DNA of 23,356 nucleotides from Alteromonas_E sp964230255. GTDB lineage: Bacteria > Pseudomonadota > Gammaproteobacteria > Enterobacterales > Alteromonadaceae. The notes beneath the pieces were generated by a model. The model searched no databases, was not told where the DNA came from, and was given only the letters and a program-made list of their open reading frames with translations. The stretch covers positions 1 through 23,356 of the forward strand of contig CAXRGW010000001.1 of assembly GCA_964230255.1 (NCBI GenBank), given 5' to 3'. Every line of letters starts with the position of its first letter. The first letter of the stretch is position 1. The position numbers were made by a program, and so were the translations under genes. Below are positions 1 to 7,468 of the stretch, in pieces.

Positions 1-132
1 CACGAACTGCTTGAAACGCTGCGACTTTGTAAGCTTCCAGATAAACTTTCAGACAGAAAGTATCCAAGACAAATAAAGAAGAAAACAAGGAAGTATTCCT
101 ATAAAAGAAAAAGCCAGTCAGCTGTTAACTGA
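1..132 (+). CDS. C-terminal fragment of a probable IS4-type transposase (5' end outside window)
   Basis: An open frame enters from the left edge (frame 1) and stops at TGA 130-132, giving 43 residues. The tail is very basic, with a KYPRQIKKK stretch followed by RKYSYKRK. Many IS4-family transposases end in this pattern (PR.hKxK....YpxKR), so I infer an IS4-type transposase tail. The catalytic DDE domain would lie upstream and cannot be seen. The stop codon falls inside the hairpin at 113-137. The evidence is only a short low-complexity tail, so another basic protein is possible. Confidence 0.45.
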   Translation, partial: HELLETLRLCKLPDKLSDRKYPRQIKKKTRKYSYKRKSQSAVN

Positions 133-161
133 CTGGCATTACGGCGTATGCCGGGTTTTTT
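113..161. terminator. Overlapping convergent rho-independent terminators
   Basis: A perfect 9-bp stem, GCCAGTCAG (113-121) with CTGACTGGC (129-137) and a 7-nt loop, is followed on the minus strand by a T-rich run (complement of the A-rich stretch 102-112). It would end the minus-strand gene 191-991. On the plus strand a second hairpin, CGGC (142-145) with GCCG (150-153), is followed by six T (156-161) and would end transcription from the left. The two genes converge here, so a bidirectional terminator fits. Confidence 0.75.
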
Positions 162-190
162 ATTGTCTGTAGAAAACGATGAACCAATGC

Positions 191-991
191 TTAATCTTGG
201 TCTATCGCTTGCGCAATCTCTTGTTCTGTAGCGCCGCCTGCAAGTGCAGAACTTTTCAATGCATCGATTTCCATACCACGGTTTTCGGCTGTTTCGATAA
301 TCCGAATAATATGTTCGCGTTGCTCTACGGATTCACGCACCGCATGCTCTACAACGGTATCCGCTTTCTCTGGGAACATTGCTAACAGACCGTCGACAAT
401 ATATTCACCGACAAAAGGTACAGCTGAAACAGCGGTGGTCAAAATATCGACCATGTCGTTGGGGTGTTCTTTAGCAAGGGTCTGAACGATGCGATCAGCG
501 GATTCAGGCTCTGTGATTACAGCTACTCGAACAATGTCTTCAAGCTCTTCTGGCGTAGTGTTAGCCGCTGCAGTTACAACGAAGTTGACGTAACTGGGTT
601 CTGCCAAAATGGCTAACTCGACTATGTTTGGGCATTCGCTGACTTCTTTCTCAATAGCAATACTTACGATGTCTTCAGTCGCCATTGGCTGGGCTGAAAT
701 AGCAGCATAAATAATTTCTTTGTATTTCTCGGGGTATGCATCTAATGCAACTTCAACGATAGTTGTGACTTGCTGGGGATAATGGCTTGCGATCGATTTT
801 ATCGCACGCCCAATACTAGCGTTGTTTTCCATTTGGCGGCGAATAAAAGATGCTTTTAATACGGTTCTGTCGTTGCTTTGCGCTGCTGATTCGGTTGCAG
901 GTTCAACAGACTCTTGTGGTAGTACTGCCAACACAGGTTGTGCACAGCAAAATGCTGCCAGCACAGAAATTGCCATAGTTGTCTTACGCAT
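191..991 (-). CDS. Exported protein of twelve tandem 15-residue helical repeats, function unknown
   Basis: The protein is 266 aa from the ATG at 991. I prefer this start to upstream in-frame TTG 1003 and GTG 1000 because GGTG at 1001-998 makes a ribosome binding site 6 nt before it. Residues 1-22 form a signal peptide (basic n-region, hydrophobic core, Ala at the cut), so it should be periplasmic or secreted. Residues 63-242 divide with no gaps into twelve units of 15 residues. The pattern is [IV][IV]xxA[hydrophobic]xxxP plus five polar or acidic residues, for example IVRVAVITEPESADR and IVDGLLAMFPEKADT. This predicts an alpha-helical solenoid, perhaps a binding scaffold. Residues 243-266 are a short non-repeat tail. 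There is no catalytic motif, no cysteine pattern and no lipobox. I do not recognise a named family. The gene is transcribed away from the polysaccharide locus and ends at the terminator near 113-137. Confidence 0.85.
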   Translation of the reverse strand: MRKTTMAISVLAAFCCAQPVLAVLPQESVEPATESAAQSNDRTVLKASFIRRQMENNASIGRAIKSIASHYPQQVTTIVEVALDAYPEKYKEIIYAAISAQPMATEDIVSIAIEKEVSECPNIVELAILAEPSYVNFVVTAAANTTPEELEDIVRVAVITEPESADRIVQTLAKEHPNDMVDILTTAVSAVPFVGEYIVDGLLAMFPEKADTVVEHAVRESVEQREHIIRIIETAENRGMEIDALKSSALAGGATEQEIAQAIDQD

Positions 992-1045
992 ACTTTTCAC
1001 CAACTTTATGTTATTGCTTCCATGCCGGTTTAAATATCATCGAGC

Positions 1046-1060
1046 TTTAGACGGTCTAAA
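1046..1060. promoter_or_regulatory. 15-bp perfect dyad, possible operator
   Basis: TTTAGAC-G-GTCTAAA is a perfect 7-1-7 palindrome, 55 bp before the ATG of the minus-strand repeat-protein gene. It has operator-like size and symmetry. The regulator is unknown. I see no convincing -35/-10 pair to place it exactly. Confidence 0.35.
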
Positions 1061-1065
1061 CCGCA

Positions 1066-1110
1066 GTAAGTTCAAAAAATTGTTAAAAAATGTTAACAAT
1101 TGTAACTTAC
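1066..1110. repeat. Nested inverted repeat in the divergent intergenic region
   Basis: Outer arms GTAAGTT (1066-1072) and AACTTAC (1104-1110) enclose inner arms AATTGTTAA (1078-1086) and TTAACAATT (1093-1101), with a 6-nt centre. All 16 arm pairs match. The spacers between inner and outer arms are unequal (5 and 2 nt). It is A/T-rich with no T-run after it on the plus strand, so it looks more like a protein-binding dyad or cruciform between two divergent units than a terminator. Confidence 0.45.
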
Positions 1111-1183
1111 GCAAGAGCGCGTAAAAAAGCAACGATGCATAGGTATGCTGAACGAACTTTGGTTATGCAAATGCGGTGAATTG

Positions 1184-1204
1184 CAGTAGTATCAATTGCG
1201 GTAG
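1184..1204 (+). promoter_or_regulatory. Candidate ops/JUMPstart-like element (RfaH recruitment)
   Basis: GCGGTAG at 1198-1204 matches the core of the ops element (consensus GGCGGTAGCGT) but not its flanks. CAGTAG at 1184-1189 resembles the upstream half of JUMPstart. In known systems ops lies in the untranslated leader of long polysaccharide operons, where the paused polymerase recruits RfaH. Placement about 270 nt before the first gene of a 17-kb operon fits. Only 7 core bases match, so this is tentative. Confidence 0.35.
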
Positions 1205-1218
1205 AAGAGGCAATTAAA

Positions 1219-1278
1219 ATGTCTAACAACATTAACGGCTCTGATTGGCAGTTTATTTGTTTGTGCGCAGCTCAATAG
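1219..1278 (+). CDS. Possible 19-aa leader peptide
   Basis: ATG 1219 follows AGAGG (1206-1210) with an 8-nt spacer, a better ribosome binding site than most genes nearby. The peptide starts MSNNINGSDW and ends at TAG 1276-1278. It begins 15 nt after the ops-like core. RfaH links transcription to translation, so a short translated leader could have a role, but a chance ORF cannot be excluded from one sequence. Confidence 0.25.
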   Translation: MSNNINGSDWQFICLCAAQ

Positions 1279-1473
1279 TAAAAATTAAGCGCCATTCTAC
1301 GCCATTTAGGTTTGAGGTTACTCCACTCGAACTAAAAGTTTCTAGCTAGGAACACAAAACAATAATAAGTAAGTTGTAAAGCATGTCACAAAATCGAACC
1401 TCAGGCGCTTGGTATAACCGAGTTCAATTGAAACAGCCCATGCATCATTTTAAAAGTCGGTAGTGGACATTTT

Positions 1474-2922
1474 ATGGCTGGATCCGAAAGCAGGCAGCAA
1501 ACGACAAATAAAAATGCTTCTTGGTCAGTGTTCAATCAAGTAGCAAGCTACGCTGCGTCGCTTATTTTCACGGCTGTTCTAGCACGTATAGTGGCTCCCG
1601 AAGATTTCGGGATTTTTGCCATGGCCATGACGGTTTCCGCGTTCTTCGTTATTTTCGCTGACGGCGGAATGGTGTGGTCGATTATTCAACGGCAGAACAT
1701 TTCAACCGCCGAAATCGCTAACTTGCGTTGGCTTAATGGTGGCCTCGGTTTATTTATGATGGTTTTGGCCATTGCTGTTGCCCCATTGGTCGCCGCGTTC
1801 TATGGCTATCACGAGATCACTTGGGTATTAGCTATTTTGGGTGTGAATTTTTTCATCACTGGTATTTCTACCCCTAGTATCATGTGGCTAAAGCGTCAGC
1901 AGCGATTTAAAGCAATTGCGCTGATCGACATTTTTGCAACCATAGCAGCCGGCGCCATTTCCGTTTTTTCTGCCTTTCAAGGCGCGGGAGTGTGGGCACT
2001 GGTTATTCAGGCCGTAACTAAGTTTTTGATTCAAGGCGTGTTAGTGACTTTCGTCGCCAAGTGCCCTGTGGGTTGGTTTTCACGCCAAGTCGACATGAAA
2101 AATCTCACCTTGTTTGGTAGTTCGTTAATTGCTTTTGGCGCAGTAAACTATTTTGCGCGTAACCTCGATAATGTATTGATTGGGGCTTACATTGATGCCG
2201 AGTCACTGGCGTTTTATACGCGTGCGTACTTTTTAATGACGCTACCTAGTATGCTTACTACAGGTGCACTGAGTGGTCTGTTGGTGTCGATCCTATCGCG
2301 TCTACAAGAGCATCCAGAAAAGCTACAAAAACAATACGCCCATACGTTACGCTTTCTTTTTATCGTCTGCGCGCCAATTGCGATTTACTTTTTACTTTTC
2401 CCACAAGACCCGATTGCACTGCTTTACGGGGAACAATGGACTGGTGTTGTGCCGTTATTGCAAGTGATGAGCTTAGCCTGTCTTACCCAGCCTATCCACA
2501 ACACAATGGGGTGGTTATTTACCGCTGCAGGTAAGGCGGGCAACATGTTACGTTGGGGAATAGTGGCATCGACAACATTATCAATATCATTTGCAGTCGG
2601 CGTTCAGTATGGTGCGTTAGGCGTTGCCATTGCCTACAGTATTATCATGGGCATAGGCTTAACTATTGGTGCTGTATGGATTGCCCACCACAGTGCAAAG
2701 ATTAAATTTATTGAAACCTGTAATTACCTTGTTTTACCCATACTAGTCACCGTGCTTACAATCATTTTCAGTTACTCGCTGAGTCAATGGTTCGCATTTA
2801 GTACGGATAATCTTTTGCTAAATATTCTATATCACGGCAGCTTGATTGTAGGTATATACATTGTTTTACTCGCCGCAATTTATCGTCGGCAGTTACGTCA
2901 GATATTACAGGTAGCGGCATGA
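1474..2922 (+). CDS. Oligosaccharide flippase, Wzx/MOP superfamily
   Basis: This 482-aa integral membrane protein would flip the undecaprenyl-linked repeat unit across the inner membrane. The N-terminus is typical of the polysaccharide-synthesis (Wzx/WzxC-like) family: a polar start, then SWSVFNQVASYAASLIFTAV and the AxIVAPEDFGIFAMA segment at the first membrane helices. About 12-14 hydrophobic segments run to the C-terminus, which ends in a short basic tail (YRRQLRQ). Length is normal for the family. ATG 1474 has only a weak GTGGA site. It is the first gene of the locus, and its stop overlaps the next start by 4 nt (ATGA). The substrate cannot be read from the sequence, but the pathway genes downstream suggest a lipid-linked oligosaccharide begun by a diamino-trideoxy sugar. 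wzx would be a fair functional name, though homology is only at superfamily level. Confidence 0.85.
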   Translation: MAGSESRQQTTNKNASWSVFNQVASYAASLIFTAVLARIVAPEDFGIFAMAMTVSAFFVIFADGGMVWSIIQRQNISTAEIANLRWLNGGLGLFMMVLAIAVAPLVAAFYGYHEITWVLAILGVNFFITGISTPSIMWLKRQQRFKAIALIDIFATIAAGAISVFSAFQGAGVWALVIQAVTKFLIQGVLVTFVAKCPVGWFSRQVDMKNLTLFGSSLIAFGAVNYFARNLDNVLIGAYIDAESLAFYTRAYFLMTLPSMLTTGALSGLLVSILSRLQEHPEKLQKQYAHTLRFLFIVCAPIAIYFLLFPQDPIALLYGEQWTGVVPLLQVMSLACLTQPIHNTMGWLFTAAGKAGNMLRWGIVASTTLSISFAVGVQYGALGVAIAYSIIMGIGLTIGAVWIAHHSAKIKFIETCNYLVLPILVTVLTIIFSYSLSQWFAFSTDNLLLNILYHGSLIVGIYIVLLAAIYRRQLRQILQVAA

Positions 2923-4049
2923 AGATTGGTTTTATTTGCAATGAATACCCACCGGTGACTTGTGGTGGTATTGGCACCTTTACTCGAGAATTAGCCGAAC
3001 GCTTGGTTCAGGCTGGTCATCATGTGCATGTCATCGGCGTGTACGCTGGACAGACGTCCATTAAAATCGCTGAACAAAATGGGGTATTAGTTGAGCGATT
3101 GCCAGCCCGAGGAGGCTTAATTGGCTTGTATTCAGATCGTCGACGTCTATACAGACGCGTGAATACACTTGCCAAGGCCGGGGAATTAGATGTTATTGAA
3201 GTACCTGACTTTGAAGGCGGCGCTGCGTTTTGGGGGCGGTTATCTATTCCACGTGTCGTGCGCTTACATGGCACGGTCACTTACTTTAACCAAGAGCTTG
3301 AACAACCGGCGAATAAGCTGACTAAGCGTTTGGAGCTCAGTACCTTAGTCAACAGTGATTGTTGGCTATCAGTCAGTGATTACGCAGCGCAAGAGACTTG
3401 CAATGCGTTTGCCATTAAGAAACCTTACGAAGTGATATACAACGGTATTGCTTGGCCTTCCAAAGAACAGTGTAAGCAGGATTACAGTGCGTCGGCTAGA
3501 GTCGTCTTCACCGGCTCGCTGATGGCTAAAAAAGGTGTGTTTTCGCTGGCTAAAGCGTGGCGTCAATTACATCAAATCATGCCTAATTTAACCCTTGTAC
3601 TGATTGGCAAAGATACGGTTGTTCAGGGTCGCTCTGCAAAAGACTTCATTGTGGAACTTGCGGGTGATGTGGCCAATATTGAATTTACGGGTCACATTGA
3701 TAAAGCGACATTACAACAGCATCTAACCAATGCCGATGTCGCTATATTCCCCTCTTTTTCAGAAAGTTTTGGGCTTGGCCCGGTAGAGGCAATGGCACTA
3801 GCGGTACCCACAATTTATACCCAATTGTCCTGTGGCCCAGAAATAATGAAAGATAAACGCGATGGCTTATTGATTGACCCGACAGAGCCGGACACAATTG
3901 TATCTGCCTTAACGAGCTTGTTAACGGATGAATCATTACGGCGCCAATATGGGTGTGCTGGTCGAGCTCATGCGGAGAAGTTTTCGGTCGATGCGCAGTT
4001 AGCGCATAATGTTAAAGCCTATCAGCAGTTAATTGAGGCTCACTCGTAA
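2919..4049 (+). CDS. Glycosyltransferase family 4 (GT-B fold)
   Basis: This 376-aa retaining glycosyltransferase would add one sugar to the lipid-linked unit at the cytoplasmic face. The N-terminal Rossmann domain opens KIGFICNEYPP with the GGIG glycine loop at residues 16-19. The C-terminal donor-binding domain starts near residue 194 (VVFTGSLMAKKG) and carries the EX7E motif at E282 and E290 (ESFGLGPVE), the signature of GT4 nucleotide-sugar binding. No membrane helix is evident. The start overlaps the flippase stop (ATGA), so translation is probably coupled. The last base is shared with the next ATG (TAATG). Donor and acceptor cannot be predicted. Confidence 0.88.
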   Translation: MKIGFICNEYPPVTCGGIGTFTRELAERLVQAGHHVHVIGVYAGQTSIKIAEQNGVLVERLPARGGLIGLYSDRRRLYRRVNTLAKAGELDVIEVPDFEGGAAFWGRLSIPRVVRLHGTVTYFNQELEQPANKLTKRLELSTLVNSDCWLSVSDYAAQETCNAFAIKKPYEVIYNGIAWPSKEQCKQDYSASARVVFTGSLMAKKGVFSLAKAWRQLHQIMPNLTLVLIGKDTVVQGRSAKDFIVELAGDVANIEFTGHIDKATLQQHLTNADVAIFPSFSESFGLGPVEAMALAVPTIYTQLSCGPEIMKDKRDGLLIDPTEPDTIVSALTSLLTDESLRRQYGCAGRAHAEKFSVDAQLAHNVKAYQQLIEAHS

Positions 4050-5416
4050 TGAAGATAAAAAAAGTCCTACTGGTAACGCCCTATTTTGCACCGCAAACAC
4101 ACGCAGCTATGTTTCGTGTGTATAAGTTAGCGCGATATCTGCCAAAGCTGGGCTACCAAGTTCACGTGCTAACCGTTGACACTAATTATTTGTATAACGA
4201 AGATGATTCTCTACTTAAGCAATTACCCGAAGGCGTAGTGATCCACACGGCTAAATACACTGAGCCCACACTGCGTGGCTTGAGGATGAAATTTGGTGGT
4301 GAGGATCGCACGTTTGCTGGGCTCAAAGGCAAAGCAGTGATAAACGCTTCCCAGTCTAATGAACCAAATCACCCAAACTTCGCAATGGGTAACCGTAAAG
4401 GTAGTTTAGTCCAACGCATCAAACGGTGGTGGGCCAACCGCCCGGATCGCTATTGGACTTGGTATAAGCACGCATTTGAAAAAGCAAAAAGTATTATTCA
4501 AACATATAACATCGATTTGGTTTACACCACAACCGCACCATATACTACCTTGCGTTTAGGCCAAGCATTACAAAATGAATTAGGGATTAAATGGGTTGCC
4601 GACTATCGAGACCCACTGGGTTACAGCGAGCGATTTTCTCAGCTCGGTGTTCAGGTTCAAGAACAAGAGCGACGAATAGTTAAAGCGGCAATGCGTAAAG
4701 CCGATCACGTAATTGGATTGGCGCGCAGTTACGAATATATATTTAGCGACTTGTACCAGTTACCGAGTAGCCGTTTTACCTTTATTCCCACCGGTGCTGA
4801 TGACGCTTATATTGAGGCTGCTTGTGACAAGTTGGAAAAACGCAAGAGCGACGATATAACTGTACTGTTTGTCGGTGAGTTTCTTGACGAATACGATAGT
4901 AATCACATATTTCGAGCTTTGGACCAAGCAGGGTTGCAACTCGATGGACGCTTAAAATTAAAAGTCATTGGGCGCCGCGAAGTCAATCAACATCGAGTTG
5001 AGCGCTTGCTCAATAGTGCGTGCTGTGATTATCTCAAGCTTCACTGTGAATTTATTGACCATATTCCACAGGCACAACTCTATGAAGACATCGCCGCCGC
5101 ACAGGCTTGTTTGTTAATTCCGGGCAACAGTCTGTGGTGGACTAATTTTGCCAAGATGGTCGATTACATTGCGCTACAAAAAACTGTGATTGCGGATGTG
5201 CCACTGATAAGTGAAGCTCGACTTGAACTAACCAAAGCAGGGCTCGGTGTCTTCCTTGGTGGCGATCTAATTGAAGATACTACCGAGCTGCTCAAAATTC
5301 TTGAGCGGCCGAACCGACGCGTTAATAAACAGTACTGTCGATTGTATTTGGCCAGCTCTCAGGTTGCGTCGTTTGCTACGGTGTTTGAAAAACAAATTGA
5401 GCAAGTATCACGATGA
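4049..5416 (+). CDS. Glycosyltransferase, GT4-like, divergent
   Basis: This 455-aa protein has GT-B glycosyltransferase features and probably extends the repeat unit. The N-terminus (KKVLLVTPYFAPQTHAAMFR) fits the glycosyl transferase 4-like acceptor domain. DYRDP at 185-189 and FIPTGADD near 246 are typical of this subgroup, and a second Rossmann domain starts near 268 (VLFVGEF). It is longer than its GT4 neighbours, with a basic, Trp-rich insert at about 80-140 that may bind acceptor or membrane. I do not see a clear EX7E motif, so the donor site is divergent. It overlaps the previous gene by 1 nt and the next by 4 nt. Confidence 0.8.
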   Translation: MKIKKVLLVTPYFAPQTHAAMFRVYKLARYLPKLGYQVHVLTVDTNYLYNEDDSLLKQLPEGVVIHTAKYTEPTLRGLRMKFGGEDRTFAGLKGKAVINASQSNEPNHPNFAMGNRKGSLVQRIKRWWANRPDRYWTWYKHAFEKAKSIIQTYNIDLVYTTTAPYTTLRLGQALQNELGIKWVADYRDPLGYSERFSQLGVQVQEQERRIVKAAMRKADHVIGLARSYEYIFSDLYQLPSSRFTFIPTGADDAYIEAACDKLEKRKSDDITVLFVGEFLDEYDSNHIFRALDQAGLQLDGRLKLKVIGRREVNQHRVERLLNSACCDYLKLHCEFIDHIPQAQLYEDIAAAQACLLIPGNSLWWTNFAKMVDYIALQKTVIADVPLISEARLELTKAGLGVFLGGDLIEDTTELLKILERPNRRVNKQYCRLYLASSQVASFATVFEKQIEQVSR

Positions 5417-6558
5417 AGAAATGCGTATGCATGGTGAGCTTTGATTATCCACCCTTAGAAGGTGGTATTTCGCGCTTGTGCGCAGCCATTGTTGATGACT
5501 TGCGCTTGCGCAACCACCGGGTCGAAGTTATCAGCCGTCAAACCAAAGCTCAGCATCAAGCGTTTCAAGTACCTAAAACACCTGAGTTTCGAGTGGCCCC
5601 AAAGCGCTTCAAAGCAGACTGGCAATTGTTTAAACGCCTGAGGAAATATCATCGTCACGATATTGTTATTACAGGAGTCTGGTATCCAGAAGCGCTCATT
5701 GCTTGGTTAGCCGGTTGCCGGCATATCGCTATATTGGCGCATGGCAATGACATCATGCACGGTCAGTCAACCGTGAAGAACCGATTGTTAAGTTGGGTGC
5801 GTAAACGCGTGTTTAAACATGCGGATGTAGTGATAGCAAATAGTCGCTACACGGGAGACTTGGTGGCAGCGCAGACGCAAACGCCAATAGCTGTCGCGAC
5901 TTTAGGGGTTGATGAACAGCGATTTACACCTGTAGATACTGACGGTATTGCGCAATTACGCCAGCATTTTGGATTTCCCCAGGACAAATTTATTGCACTC
6001 ACAACGTCTCGCATCCAAGCTTACAAAGGCCACGATACGGTGTTAGCAGCAGTGCGCGATTTGCCCGCTGAAAGCCGAGCCAACATGTTATATGTAATCG
6101 CCGGGCGAGGTGAACACATGGAAAGTTTACAGTTCATGGCTGCTGAATATGGTATTACCGAGCAGGTTCAGTTTTTGGGTTTCGTTGATGAGGCGGACTT
6201 AGCTAATCTATATGCTTGTGTAGATGCGTTCGTCATGTGCACCCGAGAAGAGGCTGGTGCGAAGCAGGTTGAAGGTTTTGGCCTAGTGTTTTTGGAAGCA
6301 CAGGCTTCTGGAACATTGGCTATCGGCACTCGGCAAGGTGGTATTGTGGATGCGGTAGACGACCAAAATGGTGGTTACCTAATTGAGCGAGACGACGTAG
6401 TCGCCTTAGCAGTGCGTTTGGATGATCTAATTAATCACCCTGAAACAGTACAACAGCAAAGTGAGTTTGCGCGGCAACGTGTCGAGCAGTCAACAACGTG
6501 GCGACATTACGGCGACCGCGTTAACCATATTTTGGAGCAATATTTTGGCAATTCTTGA
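5413..6558 (+). CDS. Glycosyltransferase family 4 (GT-B fold)
   Basis: This 381-aa retaining glycosyltransferase has DYPPLEGGISR at residues 11-21 (acceptor-domain glycine loop), AHGNDIM at 109-115, IANSRYTGD at 141-149, and a donor domain from about 193 (FIALTTSRIQAYKGHD). The EX7E motif is at E287 and E295 (EGFGLVFLE), followed by SGTLAIGTRQGGIVDAV, the usual nucleotide-sugar loop. Both key glutamates are present, so it should be active. It overlaps its upstream neighbour by 4 nt. The next gene starts inside its last 14 bases. Sugar specificity is not predictable. Confidence 0.88.
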   Translation: MKKCVCMVSFDYPPLEGGISRLCAAIVDDLRLRNHRVEVISRQTKAQHQAFQVPKTPEFRVAPKRFKADWQLFKRLRKYHRHDIVITGVWYPEALIAWLAGCRHIAILAHGNDIMHGQSTVKNRLLSWVRKRVFKHADVVIANSRYTGDLVAAQTQTPIAVATLGVDEQRFTPVDTDGIAQLRQHFGFPQDKFIALTTSRIQAYKGHDTVLAAVRDLPAESRANMLYVIAGRGEHMESLQFMAAEYGITEQVQFLGFVDEADLANLYACVDAFVMCTREEAGAKQVEGFGLVFLEAQASGTLAIGTRQGGIVDAVDDQNGGYLIERDDVVALAVRLDDLINHPETVQQQSEFARQRVEQSTTWRHYGDRVNHILEQYFGNS

Positions 6559-7465
6559 TCAACAACCAAGCGTCAGTGTCATTATTCCAACGCTTAATCG
6601 TGATGAGTACCTATTGTTGTCGGTCCAAGATATGTTGGCCCAGGACTACGCCAACTTCGATATTGTAGTGGTTGACCAATCGCCCGCTCCCACGCCCGAA
6701 ATGCAAATATTAATTGACCAAAACCCCGAGCGTTTACGGTATTTTAATGTGGACTTTAAGGGCTTACCGCAGGCGCGCAATTATGGTTGGCAGCACAGTA
6801 ACGCCGAAATAGTCATTTACATAGATGATGATATTCGCAGTGAGGATACCCTTATCCGTGAACATATTGCTTGTTATAGCGATCCTGATATCGGTATGGT
6901 TGCCGGTGGGATCGATGAGGCCCATCGCCGCTTAGATGATGGTCCTAAAGTCGGTGTTTTCTGCCGCTGGAGTTGTACACCTTACCGCGGTTTTGCGAGT
7001 CAAACCGATCAATGGGTTGATCATGTACCGGGTGGCAACTTTAGCGCTCGTCGCGAGTTGCTTGAGCAGGCTGGCGGTGTTGACGAGCACCTAACGCTTG
7101 GTGCTGCTTTATATGAAGAGAGCGAACTCTCTTTGCGCGTCAAACGAGTGACCGATAAGCAATTATTCTTCAAGGCTAATGCTCGACTTTTACATTTAGC
7201 CGCAGATGATGGCGGCTGTCGTGTAGTGAATGATGTGCCCAAATACATTTGGGGGCTCTCCCACAATCGCGCAATAGTGATGCGTCGATATCTCAATCCA
7301 CTACAACGGTTTGTAGCACTAGGTTTCTTGTTTAGATTGGTTTTAGCTTATGCGTGGTCGGATAAATCATTGGGCGTGATAGGCGCGTTCTGGCGAGGCT
7401 ATCAATTGGGGCGCAAGAACGCTCTGCTGCCACCGAAATGCACTGAGATGCGTAGCGCGGGTTAA
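6545..7465 (+). CDS. Glycosyltransferase family 2 (GT-A fold)
   Basis: I place the start at TTG 6545 (306 aa). GGAG at 6534-6537 lies 7 nt before it, and the protein then begins directly before the conserved first strand (VSVIIPTLNRDEY). The frame is open farther upstream, but that part lies inside the previous gene and looks non-coding. The GT2 signature follows: VVVDQS, LPQARNYGW, and the metal-binding IYIDDD at about 92-96. PGGNFSARR near 162 and YEESELSLRV near 190 match the acceptor region, with an acidic residue pair where the catalytic base is expected. It would be an inverting transferase adding one sugar of the repeat unit. A non-ATG start overlapping its neighbour suggests translational coupling. 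Confidence 0.85.
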   Translation: MAILDQQPSVSVIIPTLNRDEYLLLSVQDMLAQDYANFDIVVVDQSPAPTPEMQILIDQNPERLRYFNVDFKGLPQARNYGWQHSNAEIVIYIDDDIRSEDTLIREHIACYSDPDIGMVAGGIDEAHRRLDDGPKVGVFCRWSCTPYRGFASQTDQWVDHVPGGNFSARRELLEQAGGVDEHLTLGAALYEESELSLRVKRVTDKQLFFKANARLLHLAADDGGCRVVNDVPKYIWGLSHNRAIVMRRYLNPLQRFVALGFLFRLVLAYAWSDKSLGVIGAFWRGYQLGRKNALLPPKCTEMRSAG

Positions 7466-7468
7466 AAA

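Larger units (their letters stand above)
1111..1473 (+). other. Leader region of the polysaccharide locus
   Basis: These 363 bp hold no gene of normal size. They contain an ops/JUMPstart-like motif at 1184-1204, a 19-codon ORF with a good ribosome binding site (1219-1278), a near-perfect dyad at 1338-1353 (GTTTCTAG with CTAGGAAC, one mismatch) and a 26-codon ORF at 1383-1463. I found no confident sigma-70 promoter by eye. A long untranslated leader is usual ahead of capsule and O-antigen operons that use RfaH. Confidence 0.4.

Noticed and set aside
822..1124. Plus-strand 100-aa frame opposite the repeat-protein gene
   Set aside because: It lies mostly antisense to a gene with a clear signal peptide and regular repeats. 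The translation has no recognisable domain, and its end runs into the dyads.
1141..1200. Sigma-70 promoter for the polysaccharide locus (TATGCA-17-TAGTAT)
   Set aside because: Only 3 of 6 and 4 of 6 bases match the consensus boxes, no better than chance in A/T-rich DNA, so I did not list it.
6461..6544. Upstream 28-codon extension of the first GT2 protein
   Set aside because: It lies within the end of the previous GT4 gene. TTG 6545 has GGAG at 7 nt and begins right before the conserved first strand.
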